43,030 nt of DNA from contig NOWV01000346.1 in NCBI GenBank assembly GCA_003344405.1, positions 1-43,030 on the forward strand. Direction: 5' to 3'. The translations under genes were made by a program, and so were the position numbers. A model generated the notes under the pieces. It saw only the letters and a program-made list of their open reading frames with translations, was not told the origin of the DNA and did not search any database. Source of the stretch: Trichoplax sp. H2 (taxonomy: Eukaryota; Placozoa; Uniplacotomia; Trichoplacea). Shown here piece by piece: positions 13,260 through 24,001 of the stretch (its first letter is position 1; each line of letters begins with the position of its first letter).

Positions 13260-13445
13260 TCAATATCCTGCCAAATCGGAATGGTATCCACTAGCAATAT
13301 TGATGCTGCATCTCCAACCCAGGCATTCAAGCTGCTCTCCTTCGTGCACTGCCTCTGCCAACCGAGTACAGTAGAAGGGCTGGTGTTGCAATAATCCATA
13401 CGCTACGACTCGTTGATACCAATCGACCGCCCATAGACTAATGTT
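13260..13445 (-). other. Unassigned open frame upstream of EARS2
   Basis: A 61-codon stop-free stretch on the minus strand reads WAVDWYQRVVAYG and then LECLGWRCSINIASG, with an AG acceptor-like site (ATTAG) near its start. An overlapping frame encodes a 35-residue hydrophobic peptide (MGGRLVST...). The LECLGWRCSINI piece faintly recalls the COMM domain of COMMD proteins, but the similarity is too short to assert. It could be a last exon of a small minus-strand gene or the EARS2 5' leader. Confidence 0.2.
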
Positions 13446-13727
13446 TCAGTGTACAATTAAGAGTGTACAGACTAAACACTATATAGAAGCTATGAGTGTT
13501 TCTAGTCTTTCTAACCAAAAAAAATGGAAAAAATGGGACTTAAACTAGCGTCCAAATACACTATTTTATAGCAACAGAGAGCAAACGTAGAGGACTGCAA
13601 GTCTACTATGCATCCAATGGAGAGCTAGACAAGACTGAAAGCTCTTCACAATTATAGTCATTAAAATACAGTAGAGAGCTTGATCGGAATTACTAATTGA
13701 ATCGTATGTTTTAGCACCAATCTTGCC

Positions 13728-14060
13728 TCATTTCACTTCAGGAAGTACAGTAGGAAGCCGCTCAAATCGTTGCCATCGACTGCAAACAAGCCTGGTGTAG
13801 TGCGGATGCATCTCATGCTTTGACTGTAGACTAAAGCCACTGAATATTGAAAGCACATCAGAATAATAGTCACGAGAATAGAGTGGCTCGTTCTGAATCA
13901 GTAATTTATTCCTATTGAGTATTAGAAATAAACCATTAATAATATTATTATTTTGCACAGTATTGCTAGTTAGATCATCGTCTTGTCCAAGGAAGTGTCC
14001 AGTGGTAGTATGCCTCATAAAGATGATCACTATGTCGATGGACCGCTTTACAGTAGACAT
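13728..14060 (-). other. Unassigned 110-codon open frame
   Basis: This minus-strand frame includes EPLYSRDYYSDVLSIFSG and HPHYTRLVCSRWQRFERL and ends at 13728. Codon content looks more protein-like than the surroundings in its second half, but no family is recognisable and no start context or splice partner is clear. A shorter plus-strand frame overlaps its upstream part (13983-14186) and is equally unsupported. Confidence 0.2.
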
Positions 14061-14230
14061 AGTATTTCGCCTATTTGTATGATATCGTATAATAAAAAAA
14101 GCCTAGGTCCATCGAATGCACTTAATCCTTCCCTATTTACAGGACAGCCTAGCATCAATGAAAGATGCTATAACATACGCGTATAGAACTCAATCTCATG
14201 CACTTGTAATTTATTCATTTTTATTGAAAA

Positions 14231-15085
14231 GTTCAACAGCTAATATGCTGTATGCTGATGGACGTGGAAATGTCCAACAGCTAATACTGTATTCTGGTGG
14301 ACATAGAAATGCCCAACCGCTAATATGTTGCCGGACGTAGAAAAGTCCAACAGCTAATACTGTATGCTGCTGGACGTAGAAATGTCCAACAGCTAATACT
14401 GTATTCTGGTGGACGTAGAAATGCCCAACAGCTAATATGCTGCTGGACGTAGAAAAGTCCAACAGCTAATACTGTATGTTGCTGGACGTAGAAATGTCCA
14501 ACAACTAATACGCTGCTGGACGTAGAAAGGTGCAATAGCTAATATGCTGCTGGACGTGGAAAGGTATAACAGTTAATACGCGGCTGGATATAGATAGAGG
14601 TCCAACTGTTAATATGCTCCTGGACGTAGAAAGGTCCAACGGTTAATGTGCTGCTGGACGTGGAAAGGTCTAACAGCTAATATACTGCTGGATGAAGAAA
14701 TATCCAACAGCTAATATGCTGCTGGATATAGAAAGGTCCAACAGCTAATATGCTGTTGGACGTAGAAATATCTAACTTTTAATTTGCTGTTAAACATAGA
14801 AAGGTCCAACAGCTAATATGTAGAAAGGTCTAACAGCTAATATGTAGAAAGGTCTAACAGCTAATATGCTGTTGTATGTAGAAAGGTCTAGCAGCTAATA
14901 TGCTGTTGGATGTAGAACTATCCAACTTTTAATTTGCTGTTAAACGTAGAAAGGTCCAACAGCTAATATGTTGTTGTATGTAGAAAGGTCTAACAGCTAA
15001 TATGCTGTTGGATGTAGAACTATCCAACTTTTAATTTGCTGTTAACCGTAGAAAGGTCAAACAGCGAATATGCAGCTAGACGTAC
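14231..15085. repeat. Hairpin-forming minisatellite, 34- and 40-bp units, about 25 copies
   Basis: The consensus unit is gtccaacagctaatat followed by gctgttggacgtagaaag. Longer units carry an extra ctgtat or ctgtat-like insert (period about 40), mainly in the first 300 bp; later units run at 34 bp. Several units are self-complementary: 14736-14761 is a perfect 10-bp inverted repeat around taatat. From about 14800 a higher-order pattern of about three units recurs (blocks with tatccaacttttaatttgctgttaa). Open frames through the array are products of periodicity and not genes. It lies between the divergent EARS2 and ALG9 genes. Confidence 0.95.
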
Positions 15086-15219
15086 AGTGGAAAGGTTTCC
15101 GCCATGTTAGAAGGTTTGGCCCCTTGCCATATAAAGGCTAACGGTGTGTACCATGTTACCGTCTCGTCATAGTACATCCTCGATAGGATTTGGAGTAAAG
15201 GATTGAATTGGACACTAGA

Positions 15220-15417
15220 CTAGCGTATAGGACGTAAGTGGCGATGGCTAGGATACGCCTGCGCCATCACGTCTTCAGACTCTACTAGCGATTTTATCAA
15301 TGCTAATCCTGGGAAAGTAGCACTCTTGCTAAGTGGATGCAGTCGGTGATTGTGGATAGTGTTGAAAATCGCACTTCCTGTGGCTTCTTTGAGAGGTTGA
15401 GCAACATTGTCAGCCAT
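15220..15417 (-). other. Unassigned 65-codon open frame, head-to-head with ALG9
   Basis: The ATG at 15417 is 4 bp from the ALG9 ATG (15422) on the opposite strand. The peptide (MADNVAQPLKEATGSAIF...) has balanced, protein-like composition but no recognised domain. It could be the first exon of a small divergent gene, in which case the 5' leaders overlap, or a chance frame opposite the ALG9 leader. Confidence 0.25.
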
Positions 15418-15421
15418 CGTA

Positions 15422-18400
15422 ATGGATATTCGCCATCGATTTACGAGTGAACGAAGTGATGGCCTACATCTGCAACATGTGGATGACCAGCAGGAAGAAA
15501 GACCTGTATCTAGGAAACGATCGCAATGGCCTGGAGCTCTCTTAGCTTTGCAATTGTTACTCTTTGCTAGAATAATTGCAGCTTTAACCGTTCATATTAC
15601 TGATTGTGATGAGACTTTTAATTATTGGGAACCGGTAAGTCTTCATTATCATTCAATGGCTGTCGATGATGACCGCCATGATTCCAATCGTAGTTGATAT
15701 CGTTGAGATAAATTGCACAACAGTAGGCTTCGGCATGTTGTCAAACGTATGATGCAGCAATGAAAGCAGTAGAATCAATAAGACAGGCATAACCTGAATG
15801 AATCCGTTTGAAGAGTACTGTATGTCTCTTTCTATCGAAAAAACGAACGATATCGAAACGTTGTTGTCGTAAAAAATTGACCAAAATGAGTCGTGATGCA
15901 GTATAGGAGAGGGATAAATGATTCAGTGTATTGATCATTTTCATGCATTGATCGGTTTGCTAGATGCATTATATGCTATATGGAAATGGACTGCAAACGT
16001 GGGAATATTCGCCTCAATTTGCAATTCGATCTTATGCATATGTGCTATTGCACGCTGTGTTTGCATGGCCCGTTCAATTCTTATCATTAGACAAGGTAAG
16101 ATAGATCATCTTATGAATAAATAATCTTAAATTACATCGAATCCTACATAATAACATTAATTTGTTGGTTTATCCATCCAATCACATTTTGGTACTACAC
16201 TACTAGATATAAGATTGTTGAATGAACAGGTGCTTTTTCTTCTATGGCTCGTATAGATTTATGCCTTTTATCTTGTCAGAATATGGCTAGGAGTTTGCTG
16301 TGCTGTTTCAGAGGCTTATTTCTACCGGTGCGTATCAACAAGATAGCTTTCTGTTCCGTTACTCTTAATCTTTGCAGGATTATTGTTTTAATTAATTATT
16401 ATTATAATCACAATCTGTAAAATGCCACAATGCGTGTTTTTCCCTATTTGTGGTTTATGAGGCAAAAAGTTACTGAATCAGTATGATTTAGCAGCTTGAG
16501 TAGAATGGGATGGTCCAAGTTATAGCATGCATTTGATCCTAGAAACGACTTTGCGCCATTCTTACAACTATAAGCATTTATTAGCTTTCGATATCTGCAT
16601 CATTTACTTGTAAATGAAAAGATCTGTGTACATTTCAATATACCACCATCATCCACAATTGCTTCATACAGCACTACCACTATTCTACGCTACGGAATCC
16701 TTTGCTTTACATTATTAGCATTATGTGAAATCACGACAGTATGTTACACAATGAAATATCGACATACAGTAATTTCTTGTAACGATTTTCAAATATCATT
16801 GAGAACCTGGGCCAACTGTATTAAGAGTCGTTACGCATGTGTACTATCCATCGTATCAGGGAAGGATTAATCTATCGTTCGTAAACTTAATATTTGCTTC
16901 TAAATATTGAGTAGTTAACATACAATCCATTCATTCATTAGCTAGCAATTTTGACTCCTTGCAACGAAAGCTATGCAACTAATAGTATCGTAATTTTTTC
17001 TTCTCTACAGAGGAATTAGCAAATTTTTCGACGCAAGAATGAGTCGATACACTTTGGTGTTTCTCTTGATCGGTAGTGGAATGTATATTTCTAGCGCCGG
17101 TGAGAAATTTTACCTGTCTTGTAATACGTTTAAAACCGAATGTGATGATGAAATGGTCATATACCTTATCAGAAAATACACGTATTCCTTACTATCTGTT
17201 AAATTCTACCCTCTATAATGTGTAGTCAGTTACCTTATGTCATCGACATGTATTTCACAGTTACAACTTCATAATCTACTTTCCAATTATATTTCGCCTT
17301 CAACATACAAAACCCAGCACTTCAAACTAATAATGCAAGCATATGCAACTTCACCATTATTACCGTTTCTCTAGCTTTTTTGCCTAGCAGTTTCACTATG
17401 TTGACTACCATGGCTGCTTATGGTGCACTCTTTCATGGAAACTATAAGGTAATCTTGCGACAGATATTATTCATACCTTAAGACGGAAAAATTTATATTA
17501 GCTGATCCTATCAGAATCACGTCAACACGAGACAAACCTCAAGTTTTGTCGTTTATTGCTACTTCAATTCTAGATGTTCATATTTGCCATTGGCTTAGGA
17601 ACCTTGTGGGGTTGGCCTTTCGTTGCTGTCTTAGGGTATGCTTAACAACAAATTTTCGGTGAAATCTTGTAAACCCTTCTAGAAATTCGGACTTGTCAAA
17701 TGGTGATGACAGATTTTATTATGTACAAATTGGATTCTAGAATTCCTGGAGCAGTTTATATTGCGTTATGCCAAAATCTGATTACTTATTTCATAAAATG
17801 GACCTTTATATGGCTCATCGTTATTATGGTGAGAGTATTACTGATACCATTCTCTTTACTGAATCGATTTACCTTGTAATGTAATTTTTTACAAGTTATG
17901 CAAAGTCTTCTTTGCTAAATTTTTTCCATTCAAGCAAAAGCTCTAAAGTATTGAAATGTCTCTTTTAAAATTTATCCCCTATAGGCTCCATTATTAGCCA
18001 TTGATTCATACTACTATGGAAAATTGACTATCGCCCCATTGAACATTGTTATGTACAATGTACTTTCTGGTAAAGGCCCGGAATTATACGGTATGATTCT
18101 TGAAAACATGAACGAATATCATGATAAGTATTTACGACCAATTCTGAAGTACTTTATTGATGGTAATTAGGTGTGGAATCATGGACATTTTATTTTATTA
18201 ATGGATTCTTAAATTTTAATGTTGCTTTTGTCCTGGCAATATGTTCTTTACCCATTTGGGTATGTAACCAATCAGTACCATTACATTCTGGTAATTTGAA
18301 TGATAGCTGATTATTCACAGTTATGTTGAACTCTTTTACTATAATCAATGGTAATAGATCGGAGTTGTTATCATAAGAAAGCTTTACAATATTCGTGGGG

Positions 18401-19887
18401 GTAAGACTATTGATATTAATCAGTTGGAATATCTGTTAACCCTAAGTGCTTTTAATAATCAATTTGAATGCATTACAGCCATGATAGTTATGAAATAAAG
18501 TATGCGGTAATTGCACCTTCTAAACGCTATACTATAGGATATAACGTGGTGAAAGTGCTAACGGTTTTATCACCCATGTATCTATGGATTGGAATTTTCT
18601 TTACTAGACCACACAAGGTAGCAACGACGTTAAAAAAAATATTTATTATTCCATTTGTATGAGAAGGAATGTAATTTTGTTGTTGTACTATAGGAAGAAC
18701 GATTCTTATTTCCTATATATCCTCTAATAGCTTGTTCTGCAGCCATGGCTCTTTCTGAATGTCAAGTAATTGATTTATTGCATTATTTTAGTCTCACTTT
18801 TTTGGAATAGTGAAATACAGTAAACTGAAATCATGTTCTTTATGCTCCAGTCATTTGTAGAGAATATATATAAAAATTCACATTCGTTTATTCGAACATT
18901 CTTTCGTTTGGGTGTTGCATCGACGTTCCTCCTGTATATGCTGCTGTCCTTATCCCGAACTATGGTATTACACATAGGTATGCTTTTAAATTCTATAATC
19001 TAAAATTACTTTAATTTCATCGGCGTAGAAATTTTTAGGTAAACTTATTAATTACCCTAGGATATCAAGCACCGATTGAGGTTTACAAACAGTTACCTAC
19101 GTTAGTTTCGGAATATAAGTCAATAAGCAAATTCCAAGATATCAACGTATGCGTAGGAAAAGAATGGCATCGATTTCCTAGCAATTTTTTCCTTCCGAAT
19201 AGGTATACGTATATATTAAGTAATAATTGGGTAATTGAATAACTACATCTGATTATAAATAATGACGTTTCATCTCATCGATTTGGGTAAAGATGCCAAC
19301 TACAATTTGTGAAATCAGAATTCCGTGGCCAACTACCAAAGCCGTACGAAGCTAAACCATTGGCTACTAGAATAATTCCAACCGACATGAATGATCAAAA
19401 TAAGGAAGAACCTAGTCGCTATGTATACAACAAATTTACAAAACTATCAACGTTAATTCGCAACAACAGCATGCACCTCTTTCACCTAGAATGAAATTGC
19501 AAAAATTTTTCATCTTATAAAATTATAGTTCAAGATACAAAACTGCCATATTTTGGTAGATTTGGAAACTTCAGTTGCTACACCGTTTGAACCATCCTAT
19601 TCCAAAGACATGGCAAACTGGAAAAGTATCATAACGTATCCGTTTTTAGATGCTAACCGGTACGAAACTAATATTGTTGTAGTATCTGGTTAAAGCGCAT
19701 TTATATATCAGACGAGTCGATACTAACGGCAATTGTTTTTTGAACAAATCTATTGTATTTCTTTAGGTCGCATAAGCTACTCCGAGCATTCTACGTACCT
19801 GTATTCTCCGCCAAGAAAATTTATTTTAACCAGTACATCATAATGACTTCTACGAATTTGATCAAAATGTCTCCACAAAAATTATAA
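15422..19887 (+). CDS. ALG9: ALG9 alpha-1,2-mannosyltransferase, 17 exons, complete
   Basis: ER membrane enzyme that adds alpha-1,2-mannose residues from dolichol-P-mannose to the lipid-linked N-glycan precursor (GT22 family). Exons: 15422-15634, 15964-16095, 16257-16327, 17011-17099, 17375-17448, 17574-17635, 17741-17828, 17985-18090, 18171-18259, 18378-18400, 18479-18617, 18694-18765, 18851-18977, 19061-19202, 19293-19422, 19529-19659, 19767-19887. They join in phase to 602 codons plus TAA; human ALG9 is about 610. Signatures: DCDETFNYWEP (61-71, acidic catalytic loop), LQTWEYSP, DSYYYGKL, APLNIVMYNV, FLNFNVAF, RPHKEERFLFP, VCVGKEWHRFPS, SEFRGQLPKP, DMNDQNKEEPSRY. Multiple hydrophobic segments fit a polytopic ER protein. 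The 23-nt exon at 18378-18400 is the least certain; it is needed for frame and has AG/GTAAGA borders. The ATG at 15422 gives a short cytosolic N-terminus before the first membrane span. Confidence 0.95.
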
Positions 19888-21099
19888 TTAATTCCTGCAT
19901 GATAAAGGGATTTTGATTTATATTATAATGTTTCATGTTATCTTTAAGATATATCTATTTTCAAAATTAAATTTCTTTATTAAGTTTATGTAAATTATGT
20001 AAATGAAATATTAGAGCTGCTTTTATGCGATTAATTTACCATGCATAAATGCTGATCCTGAATTTGATTAAACGCAAATATATTTTCTGTATCTTGGAAA
20101 TGTACAAATTAGTCCAGTGTTATTTCGGGTTTTTTAGCTTACGGAAGAATTAAAAGTACAAAACTGTAATGTGAAGATTACATACTCAGGATTTATATGT
20201 AATGGAATTCATTTGTCTAGTAAATGATCTCTGTACGTAATTCGACGGAAGATAAGATTACATAATTTCAAAATTTTGCCAGTCTGGGATGATCCTCACG
20301 GCACATCTTGTCAGTATCATGGTAAATTGCTCTAAAACCAACTGCTGAAAATATAATTTCGAATCTGAAACGTCTTAACTTGAGGAAGGTATCGCACATC
20401 ATATCAGCAATAAAGTTGCTAAGGTCGCATGTGGGGTTGATATTTGTTTGATCAAGTGTTCATTTCTTTGATTCATATGGTTTGTTCATTTGCCCATTGA
20501 AGTGGTTAAAATTTTCTGTTATAGCAAACGTTATGCTTATGGGTGGAAAGTAATACTACACAAAATGTATAGCAAACAAAGTTACCCGTGTAGGATAAAA
20601 TTTTATTTACTTTCTTGTATTTTTTGGTATATTTGGCGAAGTTTTAAGGTTAATAAGCTTTACATTTTCAAGATCATTATTAACTGTTTATAGGTAAGCT
20701 TAAGTAACATAATTTGTAGAGACAATTCTGAATATTCAATATAAAATTGTTAATTATTACCAATTACAACAAGTACGTCAACGTACTGTCTCGTAGTAGA
20801 GCACCTAAGCCCTATAAATTGCGTCAGTATTTGCAATACAATTACTTATTTACATTCTGTAGACATATATTTATATTACATATATCGGAGCTGGAATATC
20901 CATTTTCATTACTGTAAATAGATTCAATGCAAAATAATTTAATTTTGCGGCATCATCCAGATAATATCATTTTTATTTTATATATATTGATATTTTTTTC
21001 ATTTGAAGAAGAAATTGCCAATAATTAATCGTGTCTATACTGGATTAGTCGTACCGAGATGATGCTAATCGAATAATGGTCATACTTTAGTAGCAGAAG
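19888..21099. other. Intergenic stretch between ALG9 and a receptor gene
   Basis: ALG9 (plus) and the receptor at 21100 (minus) converge here. A 64-codon minus-strand frame at 20268-20459 is listed separately. The plus-strand frame at 20490-20693 is Lys/Tyr/Ile-rich and looks like chance. No terminator or RNA gene is recognisable. Confidence 0.5.
20268..20459 (-). other. Possible unassigned exon
   Basis: A stop-free minus-strand stretch ends at TGA 20270-20268 and reads FIADMMCDTFLKLRRFRFEI and then AVGFRAIYHDTDKMCRED. The amino-acid balance is more protein-like than the AT-rich surroundings, and the local base composition is less AT-biased. I recognise no family and see no clear start or splice acceptor. 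It could be a terminal exon or a gene remnant. Confidence 0.2.
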
Positions 21100-23898
21100 T
21101 TAACGCTCTGTTAATTGAGCAGTGTTAATAACATGTATCTTTTCGCGTAAGGATGAACGATTTGAGCTTGAACCTGATCGGTCTGCATCCGATGAAGAGC
21201 AATCCGGATTATGAAATGAGGATTCAATAACATCGAGTCTGGAGTTATCTCGCTTACGATTATTTCTTGGTGTCGCTGTCGGTGTACACCTGGGAGAGAC
21301 ATTGGTAAAGGCGTAATTTGTAACACTTAATATGACTTGTTCACGGCAATTTAAGTCAGGTTGAAATAACATGACATAAATTTTATTAGCAAAAATGCAA
21401 AATAAAGCAGCAAGTGCGAATGCAGCACAGCCAAACGCTGCAATAGCATCTTGCAAAGGCCCTGTTGTGGTAAAGAAACTAGGTATTAAAGTAACTACGA
21501 TACAAAACATGATTAAAGCAGTGAAACAGATGTACTTTGCTTCGTTAAAATTTTCAGGCAATTTTCGAGTTTTAAATGCTAAATAAATGCAAATTAGATT
21601 TGAAAGCGCAATAAAGGCGAAAGCTAATAGGAAAGCAATTTTATATTTTGAAGAACATTGTAAATGAATTCTGTTGCGAGTTACTGCTATCAAGGTGACC
21701 TTAACCGGATCGAAATGGATGGCAACAGAGCAAACGCATATTTGCGCGATAGTGATAGAAATTGGTAAAACAGCTTGAAGTAATTTATAGGTTTTCTTTT
21801 TGCCGTTCGTATTTCCCAGTTCACCATTAAATACTTTTGCAACCGTTTTAGTTTTGGAGACAATCGTTAGCATAACTATAGTTAATGAGCTTCCAAATCC
21901 AATGACCGCTAATTCACAAGTAAATCTTGATTTTGGAAGTAAAAATAATATGGGTACCAGTGAGCAATAGCAAATAGAAAAGAGTAATAAATTGGATACA
22001 GTAAAATTAGAAGCTTTTACAATGGCTGTTTTGCGATATTTTATGAATAATCCCCATGTTATTAATGTGAGCAAAAGGGCGATGACTACAACAAAGTAGA
22101 TGAGAATAGCCAATGTTGAAAGTGGTTCAATCTTTTCTATCTGATTCGGGTTGCATACCGTATGATTGATATTGGGGTGATAAAATTTGGAGCAGGTATG
22201 GCAAGTTTTGGCATTGGTTTCATTAGAAATGGATAGATTAGAGCAAGGAAAACATTGCCAACAGCATGTTTCACGAGAATTGATCACTCGTACAGTTCCT
22301 GGCAGGCAATGATTGGAACAATTGGAAGAAGGAATATCATACCATGGTCGATCGCCGTTCCATATAATTTTAGAATCATTAATTTCCAACGACGGCTGTT
22401 CAGATAGTTGTCGGAAACTCCAGGTGCCAATTTTAACAAATTTCATGCGATTTTTGTCTACGTTATCTGGCTGTAAATTAACTATCGTATACTTGGGTAC
22501 TCCATCACCGGTTGAAGTAAAGTGAAATTTTCGAACACTAATTCCATGGAATGAAACATTGACCAATTCTTCCAATAAGCGAAATTTATCTATTCCTCTT
22601 AAATTTTCAGCTGAACAAGAATCATTTGTGCAACCGAGAGCTTTATGGACAGCTACAGCTAATGCTTTAACCGCATCCATAACATATGCCGCTTTGGAGG
22701 TTCGATAATAAAAGTCATGGGTATAGTTTTGATGTAGTTCTGTAATAATATTACATTGCTGCATAATTTCATTCGTATCAAGATTTAAGTGACTAAGTTC
22801 ACTTTTCCACATCTCGATAAACCAAGGATTAATCCGATTATTGCATAAATCCCGACTTCGTAGATACTGATCAAATTTGGGATCATTTTTACCATCTAAA
22901 GATACACCTAGCATTCCTCCAATAACCTTTGGATCAAGTCGCGTAAATTTTAACGAATCACTCCATGCATCGGTACCAATAAAAATAAGACCCGTTAAAT
23001 TTCTCTTTTCTGCTTCCTGAATTATATTGACCGCATCAAATTCAGTTGTAAATAGGATAATAGCTTTAGCCTTAGGAAATAGTTCAATTCGTTGCAGTAT
23101 TCGGCTGATCGTCGATCGATCACTAGGATCGCTGATGTATTCTACCACTGCTGTACAAATCTCATTATGCCTTGTCTGTTTATTAATTTCGCTAACACCC
23201 TGGCGGCCATAACTATCATCGATTGCAATAATAGATATATAATTCCAATCGAAATGTTTAATAATATCGATCAAAGCGGAAACTTGATAAGTATCTGATG
23301 GTACTGTACGATAAAATGTTTTATACCGCCGACGATCAGCTAAAACTGGAGATGTTGACGAATAACTTATTTGAGGCAAATCAAAATTACCAACTAAGGA
23401 TGCAACAGGGATGCTAACACGACTTCTTTTACCACCAATAATGCCAACTACTTGCGGCTGGTATAATTTCGATGAATTTGCACTTTGGCATAGCATAGTA
23501 TTACTAGGATTATGGATTCCATATTGAATTCGATTATGAATAAGACTAATTGCCTGCAATATACCTAAACTAGCACTATCGCAAGTATCTCGAATATCAT
23601 AACCGAGGGTAATATTAGGCAAAATATCGCTACGGTTATTTATTTGATCGATAGAATAAATCATCGCTTGAATCCATTGAACACTTTGCTCATTTAGATA
23701 GCGGCAGCTTCTAGTGAAAGGATCATAATTGTAGTGAACGGAAAATAGGCCGGTAATCATAATATGTCCTGGTAGATATGCCATAGTCTGATTGGTGTAA
23801 TTTAAATTTTCAAGTAAAAGGGATCCCCTTTGACTATTAACAGATTTCTGAAGGAAAGCGTACATAATAAATATCAAGTAAATTCTTATGATGCCCAT
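21100..23898 (-). CDS. Class C GPCR, metabotropic-glutamate-receptor-like, intact and intronless (932 aa)
   Basis: Cell-surface receptor predicted to sense a small amino-acid-like ligand and signal through G proteins. A signal peptide covers residues 1-22. The Venus-flytrap ligand domain spans about 40-470, with NITLGYDIRDTCD and LPQISYSSTSPVLADRRRY. A nine-cysteine CRD lies at about 527-582 (CCWQC). The 7TM domain is at about 595-845, with RKLPENFNEAKYICFT before TM6 and KIYVMLFQPDLN after TM7. The cytoplasmic tail is about 85 residues and Ser-rich. Ligand-site positions conserved in mGluRs appear kept: T182 in the YSSTS motif, Y230 in DSYGRQG and D310 in GTDAW. This makes it the best candidate here for a true amino-acid receptor. 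One exon covers the whole protein, unlike its spliced neighbours. The orthologous ligand cannot be named from sequence. Confidence 0.95.
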   Translation of the reverse strand: MGIIRIYLIFIMYAFLQKSVNSQRGSLLLENLNYTNQTMAYLPGHIMITGLFSVHYNYDPFTRSCRYLNEQSVQWIQAMIYSIDQINNRSDILPNITLGYDIRDTCDSASLGILQAISLIHNRIQYGIHNPSNTMLCQSANSSKLYQPQVVGIIGGKRSRVSIPVASLVGNFDLPQISYSSTSPVLADRRRYKTFYRTVPSDTYQVSALIDIIKHFDWNYISIIAIDDSYGRQGVSEINKQTRHNEICTAVVEYISDPSDRSTISRILQRIELFPKAKAIILFTTEFDAVNIIQEAEKRNLTGLIFIGTDAWSDSLKFTRLDPKVIGGMLGVSLDGKNDPKFDQYLRSRDLCNNRINPWFIEMWKSELSHLNLDTNEIMQQCNIITELHQNYTHDFYYRTSKAAYVMDAVKALAVAVHKALGCTNDSCSAENLRGIDKFRLLEELVNVSFHGISVRKFHFTSTGDGVPKYTIVNLQPDNVDKNRMKFVKIGTWSFRQLSEQPSLEINDSKIIWNGDRPWYDIPSSNCSNHCLPGTVRVINSRETCCWQCFPCSNLSISNETNAKTCHTCSKFYHPNINHTVCNPNQIEKIEPLSTLAILIYFVVVIALLLTLITWGLFIKYRKTAIVKASNFTVSNLLLFSICYCSLVPILFLLPKSRFTCELAVIGFGSSLTIVMLTIVSKTKTVAKVFNGELGNTNGKKKTYKLLQAVLPISITIAQICVCSVAIHFDPVKVTLIAVTRNRIHLQCSSKYKIAFLLAFAFIALSNLICIYLAFKTRKLPENFNEAKYICFTALIMFCIVVTLIPSFFTTTGPLQDAIAAFGCAAFALAALFCIFANKIYVMLFQPDLNCREQVILSVTNYAFTNVSPRCTPTATPRNNRKRDNSRLDVIESSFHNPDCSSSDADRSGSSSNRSSLREKIHVINTAQLTER

Positions 23899-23995
23899 GA
23901 TATTCCAAATTGAGAATTAAAAGTTATCAAACAGCCCGTAACAATAAATAAGTGGTGATTTGGGGTTCAATGAACCGAAAACTAAACTTGAGGCC

Positions 23996-24001
23996 TTTAT
24001 A
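23996..24001 (-). promoter_or_regulatory. Possible TATA box of the 21100-23898 receptor
   Basis: TATAAA on the minus strand within CCTTTTATAAAGG lies about 100 bp upstream of the receptor ATG, a plausible core-promoter distance. In AT-rich DNA such a match is weak evidence by itself. Confidence 0.3.

Noticed and set aside
13530-13600. tRNA-like arm (GGAC...GTTTAAGTCC on the minus strand)
   Set aside because: Only one short stem can be drawn; no complete cloverleaf or anticodon arm could be built.
14211-14535. Open frames with repeated FYVQQH/LAVGHF-type peptides
   Set aside because: They run through the minisatellite; open frames of this kind follow from the repeat period and do not indicate a protein.
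15741-15944. 67-codon minus-strand frame
   Set aside because: It lies in ALG9 intron 1, with no recognisable motif or conservation clue.
21395-23298. Plus-strand frames inside the receptor gene
   Set aside because: They are antisense to a 932-codon gene with full domain structure and have no features of their own.
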